A stretch of 64,000 nt of DNA from Penium margaritaceum (lineage: Eukaryota; Streptophyta; Zygnematophyceae; Desmidiales; Peniaceae). The notes under the pieces were generated by a model. The model did no database searches. It had not been told where the DNA came from and worked only from the letters and a program-made list of their open reading frames with translations. Location: NCBI GenBank assembly GCA_023375785.1, contig SZWC01000557.1:172160-236159 (forward strand). The letters are read 5' to 3'. Position numbers and translations under genes: made by a program. Shown in pieces: positions 55,011-64,000 of this stretch. Within the stretch, counting starts at the first letter, position 1; every line of letters starts with the position of its first letter.

Positions 55011-56090
55011 TTATGGATGGTACTGCAAGGAGAGTGGCTGTGCAGGCTGACACAGCGACGGACTCTGACACTAAGTCATCTGAGTCAAACTCTGAGGCCT
55101 GTGATTCTCCCTCAAGCAACGGATCACTAGGAGCGTAGGAGCAACAGAAGCAACTAAGCATTGATGCACCACCAGCAATACTACAATGTAGTATGCGCCA
55201 AAAGACACCTCTGTCAACGTGTGATGCTGAGAGTGCAGAATTGACCGGACTTAGCTAGTCATCCTTGGCTCAGGGAGAGTCTGTGACGGTGAAAGAGGTT
55301 ATGAACATTCCAGATGCAGCCAAATGGTAGGAGGTAGTGGATAGCGAATTCACATCCAGTAAAGAGAACGAAACATCAGTTCTGGTGGACAGGCCCCCAA
55401 ATGTGCACGTGGTGGGGACAAAGTGGATACTCCACAAAACGTTCAAGCAAGATGGTAATATCGATAAGTATACTACAAGAGTTGTGGCAAAGGGGTTTTC
55501 CCAGTGTGTAGTTTTAGAGTACAAGGACACCTTTACGCCTATCGTCACCTTTGCCTCCATCACATCTATGTTGGCCATCGCTTCCACAAACAGTCCGAAG
55601 GTCCACCACATGGACGTAAATACGGCTTTCCTCTATGGAAAACTAGACAAAGAAGTGCTTATGGAAGTGCCCGAGGGAGCGAGACTTCCTAAGGGCAAGG
55701 GTTACAAACTGGTCAAAGGACTCTACGGGCTGAAGCAGGCCCCAACGATGTGATACAAGGAGATGGGCAGCTTCATGGCCAAGCTCACCTTCACGCACTG
55801 CCAAAATGACCCTAGTGTCTATGTGCTGGTTGTAGTATACGTGGATGACCTGATCATCTTCTCATTGTCAGTCGAGGTGCTTAACAATTTGAAGACAGAT
55901 CTCAACAATAGGTTCAAGATAAAGGACATGGGTCCACTCAAGTTCTACCTTACCATAACGATCCCTCCGAATGGAGCACCAGGGACTATAGAGTTGAACT
56001 AGACCAAGTACATCATTAAGGTCCTCAAGCACTTCAACATGGACAAATACAAGCCTATTAGCATACCCATGACAATAGAAATCAAGCTCT
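55011..56090 (+). pseudogene. B7 linker and RT
   Basis: RT reads TSVLVDRPPNVHVVGTKWIL, YTTRVVAKGFSQCVVLEYKD, VHHMDVNTAFLYGKLDKEVL (first Asp), LVKGLYGLKQAPTM, one stop, then YVLVVVYVDDLIIFSLS with YVDD at 55838-55849 and FKIKDMGPLKFYLTI. The large open pieces (55337-55753, 55763-56002) make it the best-kept family B RT, and it shows what A1 lacks at 10362. Confidence 0.88.
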
Positions 56091-56885
56091 CCCCTCCATG
56101 ATCTCTAGTACAAAAGCAGAACGGCATGATATGGAGAACATTTCTTGCTTGTTTGGTGTTGGCAGCCTCAAGTATGCCATGGTAGGAACACGCCCTGAGA
56201 TTTTCTATGCTGTGGGACAAATGAGCAGGTTTGTGGCCAATCCAGGGCCAGAGCACTGGCAAGCAAGCAAGCGCATCATGCGCTTCCTACAAAAGCCGTG
56301 ACACATGGGACTCTAGTTTGGAGGCCAAGAAGGATCTGATTTGCTGCAGCTGGTGTCCTATGCATACACTGGTGAGGAAGAGTCAACAATAAAATTTCCA
56401 CCTCGGGCTTTGTGTGCCTCTTGAATGGTGGTGCAGTCTCTTGGGCAAGCAGAAAGCAAGAAAGTGTCTCCCTCTCTACCAATGAGGTAGAGTACATTGC
56501 TTTGTCACAATCATGAAAAGAGACACAGTGGCTAAGAAGTTTCTTCCCAAGATGAAAGTGCCACAAACAAAGGCATCAGAGGTCCACATCAACAACAAGA
56601 GTGCCATGAAAATGGGAGAGGATGATGTCATCTCCCGGTGGACAAAGCACATTGACATCATGTACTAGTACTCACAAGAACTGGTCACAAAGGAGATCAT
56701 GGACCTAGAATACGTGGAGAATCGGAAGATTCTTGCAGATTCCATGACAAAGGCCCATGATAGCGAGTTGGACTATGAGGTACTCGAGGCATCGGTATGG
56801 TCAACGCAGCGTACAAACACTAAAACCAAGACTACTAGAGGAGGAGAGATATCACAGCTAATGGATTGAGGTGCAATGGAGAGTT
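56091..56885 (+). pseudogene. B7 RNase H and polypurine tract
   Basis: The open piece 56098-56301 (ENISCLFGVGSLKYAMVGTRP, FVANPGPEHWQASKRIMRFL) is followed by a degraded RNase H with an insertion near the first Asp (YAYTGEE), STNEVEYIALSQS-like and IDNKSAM-like motifs in shifting frames, and GIGMVNAAYK near 56800. The tract 'gcaatggagagt' precedes the LTR. Confidence 0.82.
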
Positions 56886-57651
56886 TGTTGACCTGTTATG
56901 CTCCTTGTCCATGGTTGTTGTTTGGACAGGCATAGGTCAGACTAGGCATGCACTGCTTCCTTGGAGTAAGTCCCCTATGTTTGGCCTAGATAGACAAGGC
57001 TTGCACTACTCCTTTTGAGCAAGTCCCCTTGGTCTAACCTGGATAGTATAGCCACATAACACTAACCTGGACAACTCCTTGTGGCTTAGACGCTCCATAA
57101 CTCGTTTCAGGAGGAAGAGGTCACTGGGTCAATTCCCAGCCAAGTGACTAGTTTTGGTTGTGACCAAAAGGAGGACACAAAGTTCTAAGAGACATCTTCA
57201 AACATTCCAAGGTCCATCGTGGTGGCTAGCGCCACTTGCCCGTCACACGGAGCGCCATGTAGGCAGGGGGTGATGCAATCTAGATTGGCCCAATGTGGCT
57301 CATCTAAGGAACCACTGCACGCCTAGGCTATAGGCCGGCGTTAGGACTATAAAAACCTGAAACTTGCCTATCATTGAGTACAGTTCTTACCTTTGAGACT
57401 CCTATCAGAGTTGTCCATGAGAGGTAGATACTATACAAGCATTGGGTGGTCTAAGTCCAAGGAGTTCCCTCCTCGCGCGAAAGTAACCAGGTGCTAATGA
57501 TAAAGTGCAAGGAAGTCATTCCTATGAGCTGCTTAGTGTGGAACATGGCTCTAAGGGTGACATCATCTCTTGGTTGCGATACGATGAGCCGTCGATGGGA
57601 ACCATTGTGTGGGAACCCGTTTTCTAGACCGTCACCTCAGGAAGGTTGACA
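56886..57651 (+). repeat. Family B 3' LTR of B7
   Basis: 766 bp, TGTTGACCTGTTATGC to GTTGACA. The A-box-like TGGCTTAGACG (57082-57092) and GGGTCAATTCC (57126-57136) are 44 nt apart. A TATA box TATAAAAA is at 57348-57355. Confidence 0.9.
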
Positions 57652-57656
57652 CAACC

Positions 57657-58964
57657 TTCTATCGGTAACCTCTGTCACAAACACACGACTACAAGGCGTC
57701 TTTGATGACAACTATGGCTACATCCTCGACAAGGACTTAGGAGAAGACTTGGCCTGGTCGGTAAAGGAAGGCGACATGGACCGCCTTTTGAGGGGGACCA
57801 AGATCCTGCTTGAGCTGAGTCTTGCAACAGCGGTATAGGCAACAGATGGCAACATTTGGCATGCGGGCTATGGTCACATCGGCATGCACGTCTTGTAGCA
57901 ACATCAAACAAAGCACATGGTGCGTGACTTGCACAACATCTCTGTATTTGAGCAGCATTTGAGCATCGGATGTTTGGAGGGCAAGCAGCATCAAAAGGCG
58001 TTCTCCGAAGTTGGGGAGCACGCAAAGGAGGTGCTATATCCGGTCCACACATACTTGTGTGGCCCAATGCAGACCCAGAGCTTTGTAGGCTCTAGGTGTT
58101 TTCTCACCTTCATTAATGATTTTAGCCGTTATACTACTGTGCACTTCCTTTCTTCCAAGGACCAATGCTTTAACAGGTTCAAGGAGATGAAAGCAATGAT
58201 GGAGAAGGAGACAAGAAAGAAGATCAAGGCATTGCGCACTGACCGTAGCAGAAAGTACTGGAGCAAGAAGTTCCAATTCTACCTTGCAGCAACAGGCATC
58301 AAGGTGCACTGCACCTGGCCATACTCACCACAGCAGCCGGCGTAGAAAAATCCGCTAATCACACCATTGCTGAGTCAGTGCAATTCATGTTGCACGCGGC
58401 TCAGCTCACCTATGACTTCTACGAAGAAGCAGTGAGCCCCATTGTGTAAATGAAGAACCATACTCCAACAAAAGGCGTGGTTTGGCAAGAAGCTGAGCGG
58501 GGATCGACTTCGTGCTTTTGGCACCTTGGTGCACGTGCACGTTTCCAAGGAGAAGCGGCAACAATGGGAAGCAAAGAGTGCATAGGAACTGATGATTGGC
58601 TATGACGTGGCAAGCAAGGCATATCGTCCCTACGAGAAGGATACTTGCCATGTCATCATCACCAGTGATATTGTTTTGAACAAAAGCATCGTCATCCGCA
58701 CAAACATCACCTTTCAAGAGGCAACAAAACCAGTAGGTGACAAAGGGGTGGAAGCAGACAATATCTTTGACCTCGTCTCTCAGAATCCGTCCTCTATTGC
58801 AACAGAGGAAAAATCACCCTACTCTACCATGTCAGATGCAGAAGATACAACGGCCTCATTGGCAAAAGCAGAGGAAGGAGTTGCAACATCACTAGCATCA
58901 TTAGTCTCACTTGCACCATCACGCCAGTCACCTGTTTACGTCCCAGCACTAGATTGCAGGTACG
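57657..58964 (+). pseudogene. C7 protease end and integrase
   Basis: Resumes C7 after B7: NTRLQGVFDDNYGYILDKD, SVKEGDMDRLL, then IWHAGYGHIGMHVL. The open piece 57917-58345 has CLEGKQHQKAF (finger), VHTYLCGPMQTQSF (first Asp changed to Tyr), FLTFINDFSRYTTVHFLS, KALRTDRSRKYW (second Asp) and PYSPQQPA. The C-terminal domain continues at 58480-59011 (AWFGKKLSGDRLRAFGTLVH, MIGYDVASKAYRPYEKDT) into the linker. Confidence 0.85.
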
Positions 58965-59731
58965 TGACAACGTGCCCGAGGCGACGGTGTAAAAAATGTG
59001 TTCCAACATAATGGTTCCCGCCAACCGTTATTGGTGTTCCAACCAAGAGATGGTATCACGCTGAGAGCCGAGGTTGCAACCTGAGTAGTTCATAGGAATC
59101 ACTCCCTTCCAAGGTGTCCTTAGCACCTGGTCACTTTTGCGCGAGGAGCAAACTCCTGAGGCTTGGACCAACCAATGATTCTTTAGCATCTGCCTTTGGT
59201 GGACAACTCTATGATGAGTCTTAAAGGTAATAACTGTACTGAATGACACACAACTCACAGGTTCTTATATTCCCAGAGCCAACCTTTAGCCTGGGTATGC
59301 AGTTGCTCATTGGATGTCCTACTTGGGGATTATCTCGATTACATCATCTCCATTGCATACATGGCGCTCCGTGTGACCGCCAAGTGGGCCTAGCCACTAG
59401 GAAGGACCTTGGAATGTTCTCAGATGTCCTTTAGAACCTTTTGTCTTCCTTTTGGTCACAGAGAAACGTAGTCAATGGGCTGGGATTCGACCCAATGACC
59501 TCTCACCCGAGAAACTAACTATGGAATATGCAAGAGACAAGGAGTTGTCAAAGGTACTATTTGCTGGCTATACTGTCTAGTTTAGACCAAGGGGACTTGC
59601 TCTAAAGGAATACTCCATGCCTTGTCTATCCAGACCAGACTCAGGGGACATACTCCAAGGGAGAAATGAATACCTAGTCTTGTGTGCCTGTCCAAATGTC
59701 AGCCATGGACAAGGAGCATATCATGTCGACA
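58965..59731 (-). repeat. Family B LTR without its own interior, in C7
   Basis: A 767-bp minus-strand LTR with degraded ends (GTGACAACGTGCC on the left, ATGTCGACA on the right). No gag or pol of family B touches it. The flanking C7 linker is partly repeated on both sides (SDAEDTTASLAKAEEG left, SDASDIAALSAETREG right, the latter starting at about 59745), so it is not a simple solo LTR with a short target duplication. Confidence 0.8.
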
Positions 59732-60521
59732 TCTACTCTCCCTTGCCTGATGCATCAGATATAGCGGCCTTATCGGCAGAGACACGGGAAGGAGATGCAG
59801 CATCAGTTGCATCACTAGTTTTACCTAACAACCGCAGCAGTTGCTAGCTAACGTCCCGGAACCAAGTTAGAGGTACACTCCCAAGGTGCGCTACAAGCTT
59901 GGTGAGTGCAAGCAATTGTGCATGTTGCAAAAACAAGATCAGATGAATGTCGTGGTTGGAATACATCCAAAAAAGCCAAAATACGACAAAGAAGCCATTA
60001 TTGCACCAGATGCGATGGATTGGGCGCAATTTGTGCAGTGATTGATATAATCGCAGCTCAAGAACGGTACGTAGGAGGTGAGTGAGCGTCCACCATGATG
60101 CAAGGTAATCAAGTGCTAGTAGTTGTTGAAGAAGAAAAGGGACGCAAATGCCAACCTAAAAAAGTACAAGGGGAGGCTCGTCTCCAAGCGCTATTCGCAA
60201 TAGAAGGGCATTGAGTACACTAAAACCTTTGCCATGTTGCAATATTTGCCTCTGTACGCACACTCCTTCCTTATGCAGCAGCTCAGGACATGGAGATTCA
60301 CCACATGATGTTAAGACAACATTCTTGAACGGTGACTAGGAGGAGGAAATCTACATGGAGTAGCCGAAGGGGTTTGTCATGGATGGTGAAGAGCACTTGG
60401 TTTCTGATGTGCAGATGTCACAATAGGACTTCAATGAAGCATTGCGTGCTTGGGACCCGGAATTGGATGGGGCCCAGTGACTGTGAGTACAGCATCTATC
60501 GTTGGCAGCATGGTCATAAGG
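59732..60521 (+). pseudogene. C7 linker and RT, left part
   Basis: Linker (DASDIAALSAETREGDAASV), then RT in broken frames: KKKRDANANLKKYKGRLVSK-like near 60130, MEIHHMMLRQHS where IHHMDVKT is expected (60290), EEIYMEXPKGFVMDGEEHL-like near 60350, and YRWQHGHKV at 60495-60522, where the MITE interrupts. Confidence 0.78.
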
Positions 60522-60984
60522 TAAGGCGTCACACCGGTACAGAACCGCGGTTCTGGGAATGGAACCGGAACCGCGGTTCCAGTTCCAACTCAGAGCCAGA
60601 ATCGCGGTTCCGGATCTGGAGCCGCGGTTCCTCACAGAACCGCGGTTCCAGTCACGGTTCCATAGAATTCCTTCTCAAACATGAAGCATTATTGGCCACC
60701 ATTACCATGTTTTTTTCCAAAAGACAAGGATAAAGACCTTCCACTCTCCATAATTGTATGTGGGTAATTTATTGGAGTGCTCACATGGCCTCAAAGGGTG
60801 CCACATCAACAAAAATAGCCTAAAACCTCCCCCCTCCCCACTCATCATCCCATACGTAGACCTGGGCTCACGAACCACGGTTCCTGGACGGTTTCGTAAT
60901 CTTGGAACTGGAACCGCGATTCCGGTTCCAGAACCCAGACCGCGGTTCGGGAACCACGGTTCATGGAACCTGTGTGCACCCTTA
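60522..60984. mobile_element. 463-bp hAT-type MITE with palindrome arrays
   Basis: It interrupts RT between HGHKV and its continuation, with an exact 8-bp target duplication TCATAAGG (60514-60521 and 60985-60992), the size typical of hAT elements. The terminal inverted repeats are TAAGGCGTCACACCGGT and, from the right end, TAAGGGTGCACACAGGT (13 of 17 match). Both subterminal zones carry arrays of GAACCGCGGTTC-like palindromes (exact at 60542-60553, 60568-60579 and 60637-60648, plus at least five variants). The central 180 bp have no motif. There is no ORF, so it is non-autonomous. Confidence 0.85.
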
Positions 60985-60992
60985 TCATAAGG

Positions 60993-61587
60993 TGCTCATC
61001 ATCATCATCTATGTGGATGACATGCTCCTCCTTACCAATAGCATGTGTGCGCTACATGAGTTCAAAGAGGCCATGCATAAGTGTTTCCAGATGTCTGATC
61101 TTGGGGAGGCATCATACTTCATCAAAATCCAGATTGCGCACGATAGCAAATCACGCTCGTTTTCCTACAAGAAAGCCGCTGGTCCAGGATGTTTTGCACC
61201 TGTTTGGCACGGCAGAGGCGAAATCCATCGGCACGCCCCTAGAAATGCGGCAGTAAATTGTGAGCTTCAATGGAGAAGCGGATGCTGTTGAGCGGCAGAC
61301 GTACCGGAGCACCATCGGCAGTCTCATGAACGTGATGGTGGGAACCAGACTACCCTCGCACAGTCTATGAACGCTGTGAGCGAGCACATGGCAAATCCCG
61401 GACCTAAGCACCACATGATAGTAAGGCACATCATCAAATACCTTGCTGGAACCATCAACATTGGCATCACCTACAACGGCAGCAACAACAACATCATCCG
61501 CTATACAGACACAGATTGGGCTTCCAACCCTCAAGACCACAAGTCCATCTCTTGACATTTGTTCCTCGTGAATGGTGGGGCCATCGA
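60993..61587 (+). pseudogene. C7 RT end and RNase H, right part
   Basis: VLIIIIYVDDMLLLTNSMCA with YVDD at 61010-61021, FQMSDLGEASYFIKIQIAHD, then frameshifts. YLAGTINIGITYNGSNNNII and TDTDWASNPQDHKSIS (61440-61555) start RNase H. The reading is cut at about 61587, where the sequence flips to family B RNase H on the other strand. Confidence 0.83.
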
Positions 61588-61893
61588 CTGGTGCATTTTT
61601 CATGGCACTCTTGATGTCAATGCAGACCTCTGTTGCCTCTTTTTGTGGTACTTTCATCTCGGAAAGCAAACTATGTATCCAGACTGTCTCCTTGCATCAT
61701 TTTCACAAAGCGATGTACTCTGTCTCACCGATAGAAAGGGAGACACAGTCTTGCCTTTAGGTTTCACAAGAGACAATACTATCGTTCAAGAGGTACAAAA
61801 GGCCCGAGGTGGACTTTTGGTCATCGATACTTCCTCTCTAGTTGGCGTCTGTGTAGCACACCAGCATGACTGGGCCCTTCTGGAAAGCACCAA
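61588..61893 (-). pseudogene. Family B RNase H scrap, inverted
   Basis: Minus strand: VMLVCYTDAN, SIDDQKSTSGL-like, QDCVSLSIGETEYIAL and MLSEMKVPQKEATEVCIDIKS. Stops are scattered. It is sandwiched between plus-strand C7 and the transposase gene with no LTR at either junction. Confidence 0.8.
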
Positions 61894-61894
61894 T

Positions 61895-63778
61895 CTACTG
61901 CATGATGTCATCCTGCTTTGCTTCTAGTACCAAAGCATCAACCACATCATCCCAAGCCTGTATGGTGGCTGAGCATGTCGAGAAATCGTTGCCAAAATGC
62001 TCGCGTTGCAGGCGCCTTGCTCCGTCATACAGAGGGCAGGCCATGTCCTTGGTCCAACGGTGCTCCAGCCGCCCAAGAGCAAAGTTCACCTGTGCCTGTG
62101 GCACTTTGCGTCCCTTCTTGCCTTTCCTTACGCTTAGTGCTCTTATCTCCTCCGTACAGTCCAAAAGCCCCTCGTAAATCTCCCCAGCCCCACCACCAGG
62201 TCAGTGTGCAACCCTTAGCACCCGCACCAGTGGCTCAAGGAAGTCCGGCATCTGTCGCACCTGAACCCAAAACACCTTCCTCCTGATGATGCGTCTCACC
62301 TCCCTCTTCCTGGACCTGAATCCCAAATCTCTCTTGGAACAATTCTGCTTCCTGTTGTCACTGTTCACCAAAGTCTCCAGGTATGTTCTGACGTCCAACA
62401 GTCGTTCAACCATGGACGACACTGACGCAAACCTTGTGTCACACCGGTTCACCAGCACCTTGCCACCTGTTCGTTCCTTCAGCCAAGTGCGGGGCATGGC
62501 ATTGTTCTGCCAGAACGAGATGATATTCTCACACCTGCCAATCAAGCTCACACCCCATGCACTCTTCCCAATGTCTTTCATCACAGGATCAACATTGTGT
62601 GCAAAACAGCAGTGGAAGAAAAGCTTTGGGTACTTCACGCCAAGATCCTGGAATGCCCTCTTGTTCACAGACGTGTTATCACAGATTATGGACACAACAG
62701 ATTCTTCACCCACAGCCTCAATAGCAGCCCCTATGATTGAGCCTGTGTGGTCTGCATCTCGGGTGAGACCAGATATATCTCGGGAGAAGATGTGGACAGA
62801 CCCCATGGCATTGCATGCAATCGCATTATATATTGGTCTGACCCGTCGGTCGGACCACTCGTCCAATGCAAGACTCGTGCCATATATGCTCCATCCCTGT
62901 TTCAGAGGGACATCAAGTTCTTCCAGTTCCTTGTCCAGCTTTGGAAGTAGTTCTTTCACCACAGTCTTTCGGCTTGGGAGCCTAAAGCTGTTTGTGGTTT
63001 TCTTGCCATTCTTTATGACTTCCAGCATCACAGGCTCACGACAGAAAGAGACTGGAGACGCACGGATGGCCATGAGTTTGACAATGAAAAGCTGACAGTT
63101 CATGTTGTTAGCTCGGTCAGTGTGCTCAACCATGGTAGACTGCCTGAATGAAGCTGCCTTTGTCACATCAAACAGTGGGATCTCACCCTCAAGTGTGATG
63201 GTGCCTGGTGTTCTGTACAGTGCTGTACCTTTCCCTCCCCTTGACGCCCCACCACCCTCCTCATCCTTGCTGTCAGTCTCAATCCGCATGCCCCCAAGTG
63301 TAGCCTGCTGATCCCTCTCATGCTGCTCCCAAAGCTTCACCCATGGGACAGCCTTGTCCTTAGTTCCCCACTCCTCACCCTCACCCTTGTATAGTTGCAC
63401 ACTGTACGGCTGCCAGCCAGCACGAGGAGGAGGCTGACGTTCAAGACCAAGTGCATCCCTGCACGTTGGCGGAGGATGCGGGCAGGTTTTGATGTTGTTG
63501 TTCCTTTCACCAAAGTACCCACAGATGCGATCGCATGTCCCAGACACGCACTTGCCACAGGCACCGCACTTGAATCCTACTTTCTTGGTTGTCGTTGGCC
63601 ACTTCTCGGAGTACTTCGAAAGCTCCTTCGTAAGGTGGTCGCCGGTGAGAGTGCGCTTTTTTCGTGGATTCCACTTTGATGCATCAAAGATGCCAGGAGC
63701 TACATCGGAAGATTGCCGGTTCACGGTGTCGGCAGTGGAAGCGGCTGCGCTACACCCGGTTGCAGCTGTGGAAGCCAT
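61895..63778 (-). pseudogene. hAT-type transposase with BED-like finger and DUF659
   Basis: Minus-strand ORF of 525 codons (63778-62201), then one in-frame TGA and 102 further in-frame codons to a stop at 61895. A BED-like finger lies at about residues 71-101 (C71, C74, C99 and H101 among the candidates). A DUF659/hAT core follows: LALDEWSD with D306, IICDNTSVNKRAF with D367, FFHCCFAHNVDPVMKD (390s) and CDTRFASVSSMVERLL (446-461). The pieces after the stop (EIYEGLLD, RLEHRWTKDMACPLYDGARR) continue the family homology. The C-terminal hATC dimerisation domain, and probably the catalytic Glu, are missing because the frame ends at the junction with copia RNase H. No introns, termini or target duplication are seen. 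Confidence 0.88.
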
Positions 63779-63965
63779 GGTGGGAGGACATTTGAGACTA
63801 AGTGTTTAGCTCTGGCTGCTAAGAGGGCAGTCATCTGTGACTCGCAAGGAGCAAGCCACAGAGTACCCGAAGCGAATGGGAGCAAGAATGACGAGGAACA
63901 GGGGAATACCCACCCCTCCCCAAGATGGAGGCCCCTCCCCTCCCCCGTACAAGGGGGGGGGTGGG

Positions 63966-64000
<35 letters not shown>
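63779..64000. other. Upstream of transposase; G/C homopolymers at window end
   Basis: About 170 bp of upstream sequence with no clear promoter lead into C/G-rich low complexity. It ends with nine G at 63953-63961 and an uninterrupted run of 33 C at 63968-64000. The homopolymer is probably an assembly or sequencing artefact at a contig end. Confidence 0.75.

Larger units (their letters stand above)
52200..57651 (+). mobile_element. Ty1/copia element B7, full length but dead
   Basis: A complete plus-strand family B element: 5' LTR 52200-52963, leader, gag, protease, integrase, RT, RNase H, 3' LTR 56886-57651. The target duplication CAACT (52195-52199) / CAACC (57652-57656) has one change. It is inserted in C7 only 28 bp from D1. 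Deletions in gag and in the integrase core plus scattered stops disable it. Confidence 0.9.

Noticed and set aside
60522-60984. CRISPR-like array in the GAACCGCGGTTC repeats
   Set aside because: Repeat spacing is irregular, the repeats are palindromic and lie between inverted termini with an 8-bp duplication, which fits a MITE.
62286-63095. 269-codon plus-strand ORF
   Set aside because: Antisense to the DUF659 transposase, with no recognisable motif. It is a shadow of the real gene.

Overview
The window looks like intergenic DNA from a large, repeat-choked green-lineage nuclear genome. I recognise no host cellular gene. Almost every base belongs to a Ty1/copia LTR retrotransposon or its debris (gene order gag-protease-integrase-RT-RNase H), with a hAT-type transposase gene at the right end. 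A charophyte alga such as Chara is my best guess from the copia flora and the BED/DUF659 hAT protein, at low confidence. Three N runs, two single-N joins, two exact duplications beside gaps and a terminal poly-C run show a draft short-read assembly.

I separate four copia families by LTR (labels are mine). Family A has an LTR of about 688 bp (TGTTGTTCTTC...GGTTGACA). Family B has an LTR of about 765-775 bp (TGTTGACCTGATATGC...GGTTGACA) and proteins close to A. Family C has an LTR of about 1.1 kb (TGTTGGAAAAGG...CTAACA) and a more distant pol. Family D has a 700-bp LTR (TGTTGGAGTG...) and a third pol type.

Layout. 1-5632: B LTR pieces and element C1, a C derivative that lost RT/RNase H. 5633-14935: minus-strand element C2, split by the youngest insertion, A1 (6672-12215, perfect 5-bp target duplication CAAAG). 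14936-22409: C3 remnant, element C4 (plus) and B LTRs. 22425-27345: minus-strand B2, split by A2 (plus), which itself holds an unidentified 745-bp insert with strong hairpins. 27360-32020: C5 and C6, two tandem RT-RNase H units. 32021-35167: B3 and B4, head to head at their gag ends. 35168-44978: B5, minus-strand B6 and B scraps. 44979-61587: element C7, interrupted in order by D1 (46680-52171, minus), B7 (52200-57651, plus), a B LTR (58965-59731, minus) and a 463-bp hAT-type MITE (60522-60984). 61588-63778: a B RNase H scrap fused to a minus-strand BED/DUF659 transposase gene.

The elements are not a cooperating gene set. They record serial insertion, deletion and recombination. Only A1 is near-coding; its protein is cut by an N gap and by a single-N join where the YVDD block of RT is missing. 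The most unusual signal is that LTR families A, B and D each carry a tRNA-like pair of Pol III promoter boxes (A box then B box) spaced exactly 44 nt, upstream of a TATA box.
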